Origin: BP-464 sp045805505
GTDB taxonomy: Bacteria; Actinomycetota; Thermoleophilia; Solirubrobacterales; Solirubrobacteraceae
Assembly: GCA_045805505.1 (NCBI GenBank)
Contig: JBJMLA010000104.1
Span: 51,509 to 115,508 of the forward strand
Direction of reading: 5' to 3'
Length of the DNA: 64,000 bases
Shown piece after piece: positions 8,847-16,127 of the stretch. The notes below the pieces were generated by a model. It made no database searches. It saw only the letters and a program-made list of their open reading frames with translations, and was not told the origin of the DNA. The position numbers and the translations under genes were made by a program. Each line of letters starts with the position of its first letter. Position 1 is the stretch's first letter.

Positions 8847-9014
8847 GCCCAGGGTGGTCGGCCACAAGCGGCCTGCGTCCACCGAACTGGACGTTTGTTC
8901 GATATGCCCTCAATTCCGTCAGGCGCCGGGCGATGACGGTGTGCAGCGGCCCAAACAACCCCCACGGACCGGGGGTGCCGCCGACAACAGATCCCGCAAC
9001 AAGGAGTCACGGAA
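8847..9014. promoter_or_regulatory. Divergent regulatory region of the two fibre operons
   Basis: This 168-bp gap must hold the promoters for both arms. It contains a 17-mer, ACTGGACGTTTGTTCGA (8886-8902), that recurs identically at 47930-47946. It also has a 6-bp stem ACCCCC/GGGGGT with a 7-base loop (8958-8976) in the presumed leader of the plus-strand operon. A strong AAGGAG ribosome binding site sits just before 9015. No clear -35/-10 pair was found for either side. Confidence 0.55.
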
Positions 9015-9587
9015 ATGTCACGTATCAAGGCCCTTTGGTCGGCCTCCCCCAGCAAGGTCATGGCCGGCCTCGTCGGCGTTCTCGCCGCAACCGGCATCGC
9101 TGTCGGATCAGGCGCGAACTTCAACTCGGCCAGCGCGAACCCGTCCAACGTGTTCAGCGCCGGCACCATCTCCCAGTCGAACTCGAAGGCCGGCGCCGCC
9201 GTCCTGACGGCTTCCGGCCTCAAGCCGGGCGGCACCGCCTCCGGCACGGTCGACATCAAGAACACCGGCTCGGTCTCGGGCGCGTTCACGCTCTCGCAGT
9301 CGAACCTCACCAACACGCCCACCACCCCGGCGCTGTCGTCGAAGCTGACCATCGTCATCCTCGACAAGCACGACCCCGCCTGTGTGACGAGCTGCCCCGC
9401 CGACACGACCGTCTACAGCGGCACGATCGCCGGCATGGGCACCACGAGCCTCGGCACGTTCGCGTCCAACGAGACGCACCGCTTCCAGTTCACCGTCACC
9501 TTCCCTGACGGCGGCACCAACGGCGCGGACAACACGTACCAGGGCGCGCAGACCTCGGTCGACTACGCCTTCACGGCCACGGCTTAG
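9015..9587 (+). CDS. TasA/CalY-like fibre subunit 2 (probable major subunit)
   Basis: A 190-residue secreted protein with the SipW-type signal: a hydrophobic segment at about 14-34 ending GSGANFNSASANPSN, then the mature N-terminus VFSAGTIS. The beta-sandwich domain carries a Cys pair (DPACVTSCPAD) likely to form a disulphide. Its C-terminal motif FPDGGTNGADNTYQGAQTS matches subunit 1 and the LamG protein. It has one of the few strong Shine-Dalgarno sequences in the window (AAGGAG, ten bases before ATG). It is followed by a stable hairpin before the next gene. Both suggest it is made in the largest amount. Confidence 0.87.
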   Translation: MSRIKALWSASPSKVMAGLVGVLAATGIAVGSGANFNSASANPSNVFSAGTISQSNSKAGAAVLTASGLKPGGTASGTVDIKNTGSVSGAFTLSQSNLTNTPTTPALSSKLTIVILDKHDPACVTSCPADTTVYSGTIAGMGTTSLGTFASNETHRFQFTVTFPDGGTNGADNTYQGAQTSVDYAFTATA

Positions 9588-9618
9588 GTCCAGAAGCCAC
9601 CCACCACACCGTGACTCT

Positions 9619-9648
9619 CACGCGGCCCGCCTTCGGGTGGGCCGCGTG
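9619..9648 (+). terminator. Hairpin between fibre genes, probable attenuator
   Basis: A perfect 10-bp stem CACGCGGCCC / GGGCCGCGTG with a ten-base loop, 31 bp after the stop of subunit 2 and 16 bp before the next ATG. It has no U tract. It may partially terminate transcription or protect the upstream mRNA, lowering expression of the distal genes. Confidence 0.55.
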
Positions 9649-9664
9649 CGGGATCCACACGACC

Positions 9665-10240
9665 ATGAACCAGCGCCTCCGCATCAAGATCGTCGCCGCC
9701 GCCCTCGGGCTCGTGGCGACCTCGCTGGTCTGGTCCGGAGGGACGTTCTCCTCCTTCAACAAGACCTCCGCGATGCCGAGCAACTCGGTCGCGGCGGGGT
9801 CGGTCACCATCGACGACAACGACGCCGGAACCGCGGCCTTCGAGCTCGCGGCGGCCAGGCCGAGCAGCACCGATACCGGGTGCGTGCAGGTCTCCTACAC
9901 CGGCGACGTCGCCTCCACGGTGCGCCTCGTCGGCACCATCGGCGGCACGGGGCTCGCCCCCTACCTCACGCTCACCGTCACTCGCGGCACGTTCAGCAGC
10001 ACGCCCGCCGCGGGCTCGTGCACCGGCTTCACCGCCGACGCCACCGGGAGCGTCATCTACAACGGCACGCTCAGCGCGTTCCCGGCCACAACCGGAACCG
10101 CGCTGTCTGACACGTCGAGCTGGACGGCGGGCACCAAGCACGCCTACCGGTTCGTCATCACGCTTCCGTCCGGCGTCGCCTCCGGCGCGCAGGGCCTGAC
10201 GGCCACCGCGGCCTTCACCTGGCAGGCGGTCAGCTCATGA
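9665..10240 (+). CDS. TasA-like fibre subunit 3 (minor subunit or anchor)
   Basis: A 191-residue secreted protein. The N-terminal hydrophobic segment leads into SGGTFSSFNKTSAMPSNSVAAGSVTI, the SipW-type processing region also found in the other subunits. The core is beta-rich with three cysteines (two in CVQVSY and CTGFTAD). The C-terminal FPDGG...YQG motif of the other subunits is absent, so it is a more divergent family member that may cap or anchor the fibre; that role is speculation. Its TGA overlaps the ATG of the peptidase gene (ATGA), showing translational coupling. Confidence 0.78.
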   Translation: MNQRLRIKIVAAALGLVATSLVWSGGTFSSFNKTSAMPSNSVAAGSVTIDDNDAGTAAFELAAARPSSTDTGCVQVSYTGDVASTVRLVGTIGGTGLAPYLTLTVTRGTFSSTPAAGSCTGFTADATGSVIYNGTLSAFPATTGTALSDTSSWTAGTKHAYRFVITLPSGVASGAQGLTATAAFTWQAVSS

Positions 10241-10773
10241 GCGCGCTCGCTCTTCCCGCCGGGTCCTCGGCTCCGGCTCGCCGGACGCCGGCCTGGCTCG
10301 ACCGCGGCCTGACCGCCGTGATCGTCGCCCTGGGCATCGCCCTCGCACTGGGCCTCGGCCTGCGCGCGTTCGGCCTGACCGCCCTGGTCGACTACACCGA
10401 CAGCATGCGCCCGGCGATCGCCGCCGGCGATGTCGTCGTCGACGAGAACGTCGCGGCGCGCGAGCTGCGCGCCGGCCAGATCGCCTCGATCGCCGACCCC
10501 GCCGACCACGGCCACCTCATCACCCCCCGCGTCGTCTCGGCCACCGTCGACGGCGACCAGGTCGTGATCGTCACGCGCGGCGACGCCAACGACGCGAGCG
10601 AGCGCTGGACCCTGGGCGCCGATGCGCCGGTCAAGCGCATGGTGGCCCGCGTCCCGTGGGTCGGGCACGCCATCGCCTGGCTCGCGGCTCCGACGCTGCG
10701 CACCATCCTCATGCTCCTCGCCGCGGCCGCCTTCCTCGGCTACGGGCTGCGCCGGCTTGCGAGGCCCTCGTGA
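10237..10773 (+). CDS. SipW-type signal peptidase paralogue lacking the catalytic histidine
   Basis: A 178-residue protein with a membrane segment at about 25-45, the nucleophile motif YTDSMRP (Ser56), the downstream VTRGDAND motif and a C-terminal membrane segment at about 150-168. Where the active paralogue (6029-6871) has THR, this protein has HLITPRVV with Pro97 (codon CCC at 10525-10527) in place of the catalytic His. His93, four residues earlier, is the only nearby histidine that could substitute. It may be inactive, use another base, or act as a scaffold. It overlaps both neighbours by 4 bp. Confidence 0.82.
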   Translation: MSALALPAGSSAPARRTPAWLDRGLTAVIVALGIALALGLGLRAFGLTALVDYTDSMRPAIAAGDVVVDENVAARELRAGQIASIADPADHGHLITPRVVSATVDGDQVVIVTRGDANDASERWTLGADAPVKRMVARVPWVGHAIAWLAAPTLRTILMLLAAAAFLGYGLRRLARPS

Positions 10774-12377
10774 TCCGCGGGCGCTCCTCCACCCTTCTCG
10801 GCTTCATCGTCACGGCGGCCGTCGCCGTGCCGTCGGCGGCGTTCGTCATGCAGCGCACGCTCGACACGGCGCCCGAGCACCGCATGGAGCTGACGTCCTC
10901 GACGGGCGCGCTGACCATCGCCAACAGCCGCGACGGCCAGGCGATCCTGACGGCCGCTCCGATGGTCCCCGGCACCAGCACGTCGGGCACGATCAACCTC
11001 GAGAACACCGGCGACAGCACCGAGACGCTCACGCTCGACGCCGGCCAGGCGACGGACTCGCCCGGCCCGGGCGGCGGCCGCCTGTCCCAGCGCCTCGTGC
11101 TACGGGTCGAAGACGTCTCGACAAGCGTCACCCAGACCGTCTACTCCGGGCCGCTGACGCAGCTCGACCTCGCCGCGCTCGGCACGCTCGACAAGCACGA
11201 GCGCCGCACCTACCGCTTCGTCGTGACCTTCCCGGACGGTGGCGCGAACGGCGCCGACAACGCCTACCAGGGCTCGTCGGCATCGATCGACTTCGAATGG
11301 CTGATCGCCGCGGGTGGCCCCGCCACGCCCCCGGCCGACGCCCCGCTCGAGCAGCAGGTCGCCGCCGACGCGCCGCAGGCCTACTGGCCGCTGGACGGGT
11401 CGCAGTCGGAGATGAACGACATCTCGGGCAACCACACCGGCGCCTGGTCGAACACCGTGACGACCGCTCCGGGCACGGCCCCGGGCGGCGGCAAGGCCGC
11501 GTTCTTCGACGGCGAGGCCGGCTACGGCTACGTCAACGGGCTCGCGGCGTTCACACAGGCCTACACGGTGGAGGCCTGGGTCAACCCGGCCGACAGCAGC
11601 GACATGACGATCGTCGAGCACGGCGGCGTCGGCAGCCTGACCATCGAGAACGGGCAGTTCGTCTTCCGGCACCTCGGCACGGCCGTGACCGCGACGGGCT
11701 CCTCCAGCTCGCGCGGCTCCTCGAGCCTGGCCGGCTCGTCGGAGTCCAGCGCCACGCCCGGCACCTGGCACCTCGTCATCGGCACGTGGAACGTCGACGG
11801 CAGCGCGCGGCTCTACGTCGACGGCGCGCTGGTCGCCCGGGCCACCGTGTCCGGCACGCCCTCCGGGAACTCGACCTTCTTCGTCGGGCGCGGCAACACG
11901 CTCGCCAACTCCTTCTTCCACGGCGCGATGGCGCAGGTCGCCTACTACGGCTCGGATCTCGACGCCGACCGCGTCAACGCGCACTGGCAGGCCGGCAAGG
12001 TCGCCGCGACCGCTCCTCCGGTCGATCCCGGCACCACCGATCCCGGCACCACCGATCCGGGCACGCCGTCGACGCCGAGCACGGACCCGGGCACGCCGCC
12101 GACGCAGACCCCGACGCAGACGAACCCCGATCAGCCCTCGACGACCTGCCCCGGCTCGGTCGCGGCGCAGGGTGGCCAGTCGAGCATGTGGGCGATCCTC
12201 AACGCTCGCGCCAAGGCTCGCGCCAAGGCGAAGGCCAAGGCGCTCGCCAAGGCCAAGCGCGCCAAGGCCCGCGGGACGTCGCGCGGCAAGACCCGTCAGA
12301 AGCCCCGCGTCGCCAAGAAGACCAAGCGCACGACCTGCGCGGGCGCCCGGGCGAAGGGATCCAGCCGATCCGGGTAG
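10770..12377 (+). CDS. Secreted TasA-like/LamG-domain surface protein with basic C-terminal tail
   Basis: A 535-residue protein. A hydrophobic export segment (about 8-28) is followed by a TasA/CalY-like domain (about 30-190) ending in FPDGGANGADNAYQGSS, the same motif as in fibre subunits 1 and 2. Next comes a LamG/concanavalin-type domain (about 195-405; AYWPLDG, TYTVEAWVNP-like YTVEAWVNP, WHLVIGTWN, LYVDGALV). A Pro/Thr-rich linker (about 410-455, DPGTTDPGTTDPGTPS) leads to a Lys/Arg/Ala-rich tail (about 470-535). No LPXTG signal is present. The GTG at 10770 overlaps the peptidase TGA. Likely a fibre-associated adhesin; the tail could bind anionic wall polymers or DNA. Confidence 0.83.
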   Translation: MIRGRSSTLLGFIVTAAVAVPSAAFVMQRTLDTAPEHRMELTSSTGALTIANSRDGQAILTAAPMVPGTSTSGTINLENTGDSTETLTLDAGQATDSPGPGGGRLSQRLVLRVEDVSTSVTQTVYSGPLTQLDLAALGTLDKHERRTYRFVVTFPDGGANGADNAYQGSSASIDFEWLIAAGGPATPPADAPLEQQVAADAPQAYWPLDGSQSEMNDISGNHTGAWSNTVTTAPGTAPGGGKAAFFDGEAGYGYVNGLAAFTQAYTVEAWVNPADSSDMTIVEHGGVGSLTIENGQFVFRHLGTAVTATGSSSSRGSSSLAGSSESSATPGTWHLVIGTWNVDGSARLYVDGALVARATVSGTPSGNSTFFVGRGNTLANSFFHGAMAQVAYYGSDLDADRVNAHWQAGKVAATAPPVDPGTTDPGTTDPGTPSTPSTDPGTPPTQTPTQTNPDQPSTTCPGSVAAQGGQSSMWAILNARAKARAKAKAKALAKAKRAKARGTSRGKTRQKPRVAKKTKRTTCAGARAKGSSRSG

Positions 12378-12380
12378 CTT
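12375..12380 (+). promoter_or_regulatory. -10 box of the aldo/keto reductase gene
   Basis: TAGCTT overlaps the TAG stop of the LamG gene and ends 7 nt before the next ATG, the leaderless spacing seen across the window. Confidence 0.45.
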
Positions 12381-12387
12381 GGGTCTC

Positions 12388-13374
12388 ATGGAGACTCGAG
12401 CACTGGGAACGCAGGGCCTGCAGGTCAGCTCCATCGGGCTGGGCTGCATGGGCATGTCGGCCTTCTACGGAGACCGCGACGACGACGAATCGCTGCGCAC
12501 GCTGGCCCGCGCGCTCGAGCTCGGGGTGACGTTCCTCGACACGTCCGACATGTACGGGCCGCACACCAACGAGGAGCTGATCGGGCGCTTTCTCGCGGAG
12601 GACGGCCGCCGCGAGCAGGTCCAGCTGGCCACGAAGTTCGGCATCAAGTTCGATCCGGCCAACCCGCAGAACCGCGGCGTCGACGGTTCGCCCGCGTACG
12701 TGCGCGAATGCATCGAGGGCTCGCTGCGGCGGCTGGGCACCGACCACGTCGACCTCTACTACCAGCACCGCGTCGACCCCAACACGCCGATCGAGGAGAC
12801 GGTCGGCGCGATGGCCGAGCTCGTGCAGGAGGGCAAGGTCCGCTATCTCGGCCTGTCCGAGGCCGGGCCCGAGACGCTGCGCCGCGCGATGGCCGTCCAC
12901 CCCATCAGCGCGCTGCAGACCGAGTACTCCCTGTGGTCACGCGAGCCGGAGGACGAGATCCTGCCGACGTGCCGCGAGCTCGGCATCGGCTTCGTGCCCT
13001 ACTCGCCGCTGGGCCGCGGCTTCCTGACCGGCGCGATCCGCTCGATCGAGGACCTGGAGGAGGACGACTACCGGCGCTTCTCGCCGCGCTTCCAGGGCGA
13101 GAACTTCCAGAAGAACCTCGACCTCGTCGCGCGCATCGAGGAGCTCGCGCGCGACAAGGGCGTCGCGCCCGCGCAGCTCGCGCTGGCCTGGGTCCTCGCC
13201 CAGGGCGACGACATCGCCCCCATCCCCGGGACCAAGAAGGTCCAGCGCCTCGAGGAGAACGCGGGTGCCGCCGACGTGACGCTGAGCGCCGAGGAGCTCG
13301 AGGAGATCGCCCAGGCGCTGCCGGCCGCCGCCGGGCTGCGCTACCCCGAGCAGATGATGCCGTCAAGCAAGTAG
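12388..13374 (+). CDS. Aldo/keto reductase
   Basis: NADP-dependent aldo/keto reductase of 328 residues related to the AKR13/YakC group. The catalytic tetrad is visible: Asp and Tyr in FLDTSDMYGPHTNEELIG, Lys in LATKFG, His in DLYYQHRVDP. The C-terminal cofactor-binding part reads IPGTKKVQRLEEN. The substrate cannot be predicted. The start at 12388 is supported by the N-terminal METRALGTQGLQVS, typical of the family, and by the TAGCTT box. It is unrelated in function to the fibre operon upstream. Confidence 0.92.
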   Translation: METRALGTQGLQVSSIGLGCMGMSAFYGDRDDDESLRTLARALELGVTFLDTSDMYGPHTNEELIGRFLAEDGRREQVQLATKFGIKFDPANPQNRGVDGSPAYVRECIEGSLRRLGTDHVDLYYQHRVDPNTPIEETVGAMAELVQEGKVRYLGLSEAGPETLRRAMAVHPISALQTEYSLWSREPEDEILPTCRELGIGFVPYSPLGRGFLTGAIRSIEDLEEDDYRRFSPRFQGENFQKNLDLVARIEELARDKGVAPAQLALAWVLAQGDDIAPIPGTKKVQRLEENAGAADVTLSAEELEEIAQALPAAAGLRYPEQMMPSSK

Positions 13375-13383
13375 CCGGACGCC

Positions 13384-14433
13384 GTGAGCGCCTTCACGCG
13401 CAGGGAGCGCATCTCGCTCGGTGCGGTCTTCGCGGCGTTCGTCGTCGCGGCGCTGACCCATGGCATGAGCGGCCTGCTGCCGTTCTTCACGACGCTGGTC
13501 GCCCTGGCGGGCGTCGCGTGGATGGTCAGCTTCGCCACCGAGCTGCTGGGCGAGCACTTCGGCCCGGCCGTGACGGGCTTCCTGCAGTCGAGCCTCGGCA
13601 ACCTCCCCGAGCTCTTCGTCGTGATCTTCGCGATCAACGCCGGCGAGATCGAGATCGCGCAGACGTCGCTGATCGGCTCGGTGCTCGCCAACGCCCTTCT
13701 GATGCTCGGCGCCGCGATCATGGTCGGCGCCCGGAAGTCCGACGACGGCGTCATGCGCTTCAGCGCGCGGCTGCCCAACGACACCGCCACGCTCCTGCAG
13801 GTCGCCGTGTTCGGCATCGTCCTGGCCGGTCTCGTGGGCGGCACCGAGGCCGCCCACCACATCACGACCATCAGCGCCATCGCCTCGGTCTGCCTGCTGG
13901 TCGTCTACCTGGCCTGGGTCATCCCGTACCTGCGCAGCGACAACCGCCCGGAGACCGAGACCCACCACGGGCCACGGGTCAGCATGAAGGTCTGCGTCGT
14001 CCTGCTGGCGTGCGCCGGCGCCATGGCGGCCTTCGTCTCGGAGTGGTTCATCGGCGCGCTGACGCCGGCCATCGAGCAGCTGCACATCTCCAAGGCGTTC
14101 GCGGGCCTGGTCATCGTGGCCATCGCCGGCAACGCGGCCGAGAACCTCACCGGGATCGTCCTGGCCGCCAAGGGCCAGTCGGATCTGGCCATCTCGGTGA
14201 TCAAGAACTCGGTCGCACAGGTCGCCGCGTTCCTGTTCCCGGTCCTCGTCCTCGTCAGCCTCCTGTTCCCCCAACACCTCACGTTCGACATGCCCGACAT
14301 CTACATCGGCGGGCTTGCCCTCGGCGGGCTTGCGGTGTGGCAGATCACCGGGGACGGCGAGGCGCAGTTCTATGAGGGAACGGCACTCGTCGCGCTGTTC
14401 ACGATCCTCGGGGCCTTCGCGCTCTACAGCTAG
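13384..14433 (+). CDS. Ca2+/H+ antiporter (CaCA/CAX family)
   Basis: A 349-residue membrane protein with about eleven membrane segments and two alpha-repeats. The repeats carry the CAX signatures LGNLPELFVVIFAINAGE and AGNAAENLTGIVLAAKGQ, whose acidic residues bind calcium. It exchanges cytosolic Ca2+ for protons. The start is a GTG at 13384, only 9 bp after the reductase gene, so it may be co-transcribed with it. Confidence 0.9.
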   Translation: MSAFTRRERISLGAVFAAFVVAALTHGMSGLLPFFTTLVALAGVAWMVSFATELLGEHFGPAVTGFLQSSLGNLPELFVVIFAINAGEIEIAQTSLIGSVLANALLMLGAAIMVGARKSDDGVMRFSARLPNDTATLLQVAVFGIVLAGLVGGTEAAHHITTISAIASVCLLVVYLAWVIPYLRSDNRPETETHHGPRVSMKVCVVLLACAGAMAAFVSEWFIGALTPAIEQLHISKAFAGLVIVAIAGNAAENLTGIVLAAKGQSDLAISVIKNSVAQVAAFLFPVLVLVSLLFPQHLTFDMPDIYIGGLALGGLAVWQITGDGEAQFYEGTALVALFTILGAFALYS

Positions 14434-14436
14434 TCT
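14431..14436 (+). promoter_or_regulatory. -10 box of clpP
   Basis: TAGTCT overlaps the stop codon of the antiporter gene and ends 6 nt before the clpP ATG. Confidence 0.45.
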
Positions 14437-14442
14437 CGGGTC

Positions 14443-15024
14443 ATGCCTCTGGTTCCCATGGTCGTCGAGCGCTCCGCCCGCGGCGAGCGCGAGTTCGACA
14501 TCTTCTCGCGCCTGCTCAACGAGCGGATCATCTTCCTCGGGAGCGCCGTCGACGACCAGGTCGCCAACCTGATCGTCGCCCAGCTGCTGCACCTCGAGTC
14601 CGCCGACCCGGACAAGGACATCAGCATCTACATCAACTCGCCCGGCGGCTCGATCTACGCCGGCCTGGCGATCTACGACACGATGAACTTCATCAAGCCC
14701 GACGTGTCGACGATCTGCTGCGGGATCGCGATGAGCATGGGCTCGCTGCTGCTGGCCGGCGGCGCCAAGGGCAAGCGCTTCTCGCTGCCCAACTCGCGGA
14801 TCCTCATCCACCAGCCCTCGGCCGGCTTCGAGGGCCAGTCGTCCGACATCGAGATCCACGCCCGCGAGATCATCAAGACCCGCGCGCGCATCGACGAGAT
14901 CTACGCCAAGCACACCGGTCAGCCCCTCGAGCAGGTCCACACCGACATGGAGCGCGACCGCTTCTTCAAGCCGGACGAGGCCGCCGAGTACGGCCTGATC
15001 GACAAGGTCATCACCTCGCACTAG
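14443..15024 (+). CDS. clpP: ATP-dependent Clp protease proteolytic subunit
   Basis: Serine protease subunit of 193 residues that assembles into tetradecameric barrels and works with ClpX/ClpC ATPases. The catalytic triad is visible: Ser in GIAMSMGSLLL, His in RILIHQPS, Asp in DMERDRFF. YINSPGGSIYAGLAIYDTM is the substrate-binding strand region. There is no ClpX gene next to it, and actinobacteria often carry several clpP copies, so this may be one of several paralogues. The ATG at 14443 gives a short propeptide-like N-terminus. Confidence 0.95.
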   Translation: MPLVPMVVERSARGEREFDIFSRLLNERIIFLGSAVDDQVANLIVAQLLHLESADPDKDISIYINSPGGSIYAGLAIYDTMNFIKPDVSTICCGIAMSMGSLLLAGGAKGKRFSLPNSRILIHQPSAGFEGQSSDIEIHAREIIKTRARIDEIYAKHTGQPLEQVHTDMERDRFFKPDEAAEYGLIDKVITSH

Positions 15025-15046
15025 GTGTGGGTGGCGGTGCCGGTGG

Positions 15047-15062
15047 CGCCCCGTTCGGGGCG
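15047..15062 (+). terminator. Short hairpin after clpP
   Basis: CGCCCC-GTTC-GGGGCG, a 6-bp stem with a four-base loop followed by TTGT, 22 bp after the clpP stop. A plausible but weak terminator lying inside the dispersed repeat. Confidence 0.4.
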
Positions 15063-15126
15063 TTGTGGCGCCGCGCGACGCGGGCGGATGGCATCGAGGG
15101 AGGGGGTCTGGGAGCTCCCGACGAAG

Positions 15127-15172
15127 CGAACGTCCGGGACGCCACCACATGCGGTGGCCAGTTGGACGTTCA
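15127..15172. repeat. 46-bp palindromic module A
   Basis: Geometry 9-5-6-6-6-5-9. Outer arm CGAACGTCC (15127-15135) pairs with GGACGTTC at 15164-15171, 8 of 9 positions. Inner stem GCCACC (15141-15146) pairs with GGTGGC (15153-15158) around a six-base loop. Confidence 0.75.
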
Positions 15173-15201
15173 AGGTGTTCTGCGGATGGAGCTCGACGCA
15201 G

Positions 15202-15247
15202 CGAACGTCCAATCCGCCTGCCTATGAGCAGGCAAAGTGGACGTTCG
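15202..15247. repeat. 46-bp palindromic module B
   Basis: Same 9-5-6-6-6-5-9 geometry as module A. Outer arms CGAACGTCC (15202-15210) and GGACGTTCG (15239-15247) pair perfectly. Inner stem is GCCTGC (15216-15221) and GCAGGC (15228-15233), different in sequence from module A but still fully paired. Confidence 0.78.
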
Positions 15248-15332
15248 GCCTGTCGAGGGCGTCGCGAGTCAACCCCCTCCCTCGCCGCCATCCCCGACGC
15301 GGCGCGCTCGGCACCGCCGACCGAGAGATCCC

Positions 15333-16112
15333 CTACGCCACCGCGTGCTCGATGACCCCGAGGCGCTCGATCTCGATGCGGACGACGTCGCCGGACTCGA
15401 GGAAGGTGCGGGGGTCCATCGCCATGCCGACGCCGGAAGGGGTGCCGGTGAGGATGAGGTCGCCCGGCTCGAGGGTGCAGGTCTCGGAGATGAACGCGAC
15501 GATCGCGGGCACGTCGAAGATCAGGTCGCGGGTGGTGCCGTCCTGGCGCAGGTCGCCGTTGACCCACGTCTTCAGCGACAGGTCGTGGGGATCGCCGAGC
15601 TCGTCGGCGGTGGTGATCCACGGACCCCACGGGCACGAGCCGTCGAAGCCCTTGGCGCGGGTCCACTGCGGCTCGCGCCCCTGGAGGTCGCGGGCGCTGA
15701 CGTCGTCGGCCACCGCGTAGCCCGCGACCTCGCCGCCGGAGCCCATGACCACCGCGAGCTCGCCCTCGTAGTCGAGGCGGCGGATGACCGGCGGGACGTG
15801 CAACGGCGCGTTGGGCGGCACCGAGGAGGACGGCAGCTTCATGAAGACGATCGGCGCCTCCGGGGCGTCGCGGCCGGTCTCCGCCGCGTGGTCGGCGTAG
15901 TTGAGGCCGATGCCGAAGACCGCCCGCGGCGTGACCGGGGCCAGCAGGGTGACGTCGGCCAGCGCGAAGGACTCGCCGTCGGCGGTCGCGCGGGCGCCCG
16001 AGGCCAGCCGCTCGAGCACGGTGCCCGAGGTGAAGGCGACGACCTCGTCGCCGCGGACCTCGCCGGCCCGCGGGGTGTCGTCGGAGGCGGTGGTGAACGT
16101 CGCGAGCTTCAT
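15333..16112 (-). CDS. Fumarylacetoacetate hydrolase family protein
   Basis: A 259-residue FAH-fold enzyme. A small N-terminal domain (1-60) is followed by the metal-binding catalytic domain. Acidic ligands are visible in DYEGELAVVMG (two Glu/Asp) and in DVSARDLQG, and the C-terminal GDLILTGTPSGVGMAM loop is typical. Relatives hydrolyse C-C bonds or isomerise 2-hydroxyhepta-dienedioate intermediates of aromatic degradation, or decarboxylate oxaloacetate; the substrate here is open. The ATG at 16112 follows a TAGGGT box by 8 nt. Confidence 0.9.
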   Translation of the reverse strand: MKLATFTTASDDTPRAGEVRGDEVVAFTSGTVLERLASGARATADGESFALADVTLLAPVTPRAVFGIGLNYADHAAETGRDAPEAPIVFMKLPSSSVPPNAPLHVPPVIRRLDYEGELAVVMGSGGEVAGYAVADDVSARDLQGREPQWTRAKGFDGSCPWGPWITTADELGDPHDLSLKTWVNGDLRQDGTTRDLIFDVPAIVAFISETCTLEPGDLILTGTPSGVGMAMDPRTFLESGDVVRIEIERLGVIEHAVA

Positions 16113-16120
16113 GCCCGCGG

Positions 16121-16126
16121 ACCCTA
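16121..16126 (-). promoter_or_regulatory. -10 box of the FAH-family gene
   Basis: TAGGGT on the minus strand, 8 nt before the ATG at 16112. It lies just beyond the end of the upstream hydrolase gene. Confidence 0.4.
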
Positions 16127-16127
16127 G

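Larger units (their letters stand above)
15036..15293. repeat. Composite dispersed repeat, copy 1, in the clpP/FAH convergent gap
   Basis: This fills most of a 308-bp gene-free gap. The left end (15036-15058) matches 26549-26571 at 22 of 23 bases. A GGATGGC box follows exactly 50 bp later (15086) in both copies. In this copy 15086-15107 and 15272-15293 form a 22-bp inverted pair with 20 matches (GGATGGC, two bases, CGAGGGAGGGGGT), enclosing two 46-bp palindromic modules. It carries no coding capacity. It resembles a miniature inverted-repeat element or structured intergenic repeat. Confidence 0.7.

Noticed and set aside
8847..8882. GTG at 8882 as start of the EAL protein
   Set aside because: The extra 12 residues lack conservation-like character and ATG 8846 directly precedes the first membrane segment.
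8886..8902. 17-mer as a true LexA/SOS box
   Set aside because: On the reverse strand one half matches CGAAC but the other is GTCC instead of GTTCG, and the genes nearby are not DNA-damage genes.
15086..15293. Inverted-repeat element as an insertion sequence
   Set aside because: Only 208 bp and no transposase coding capacity; at most a non-autonomous element.
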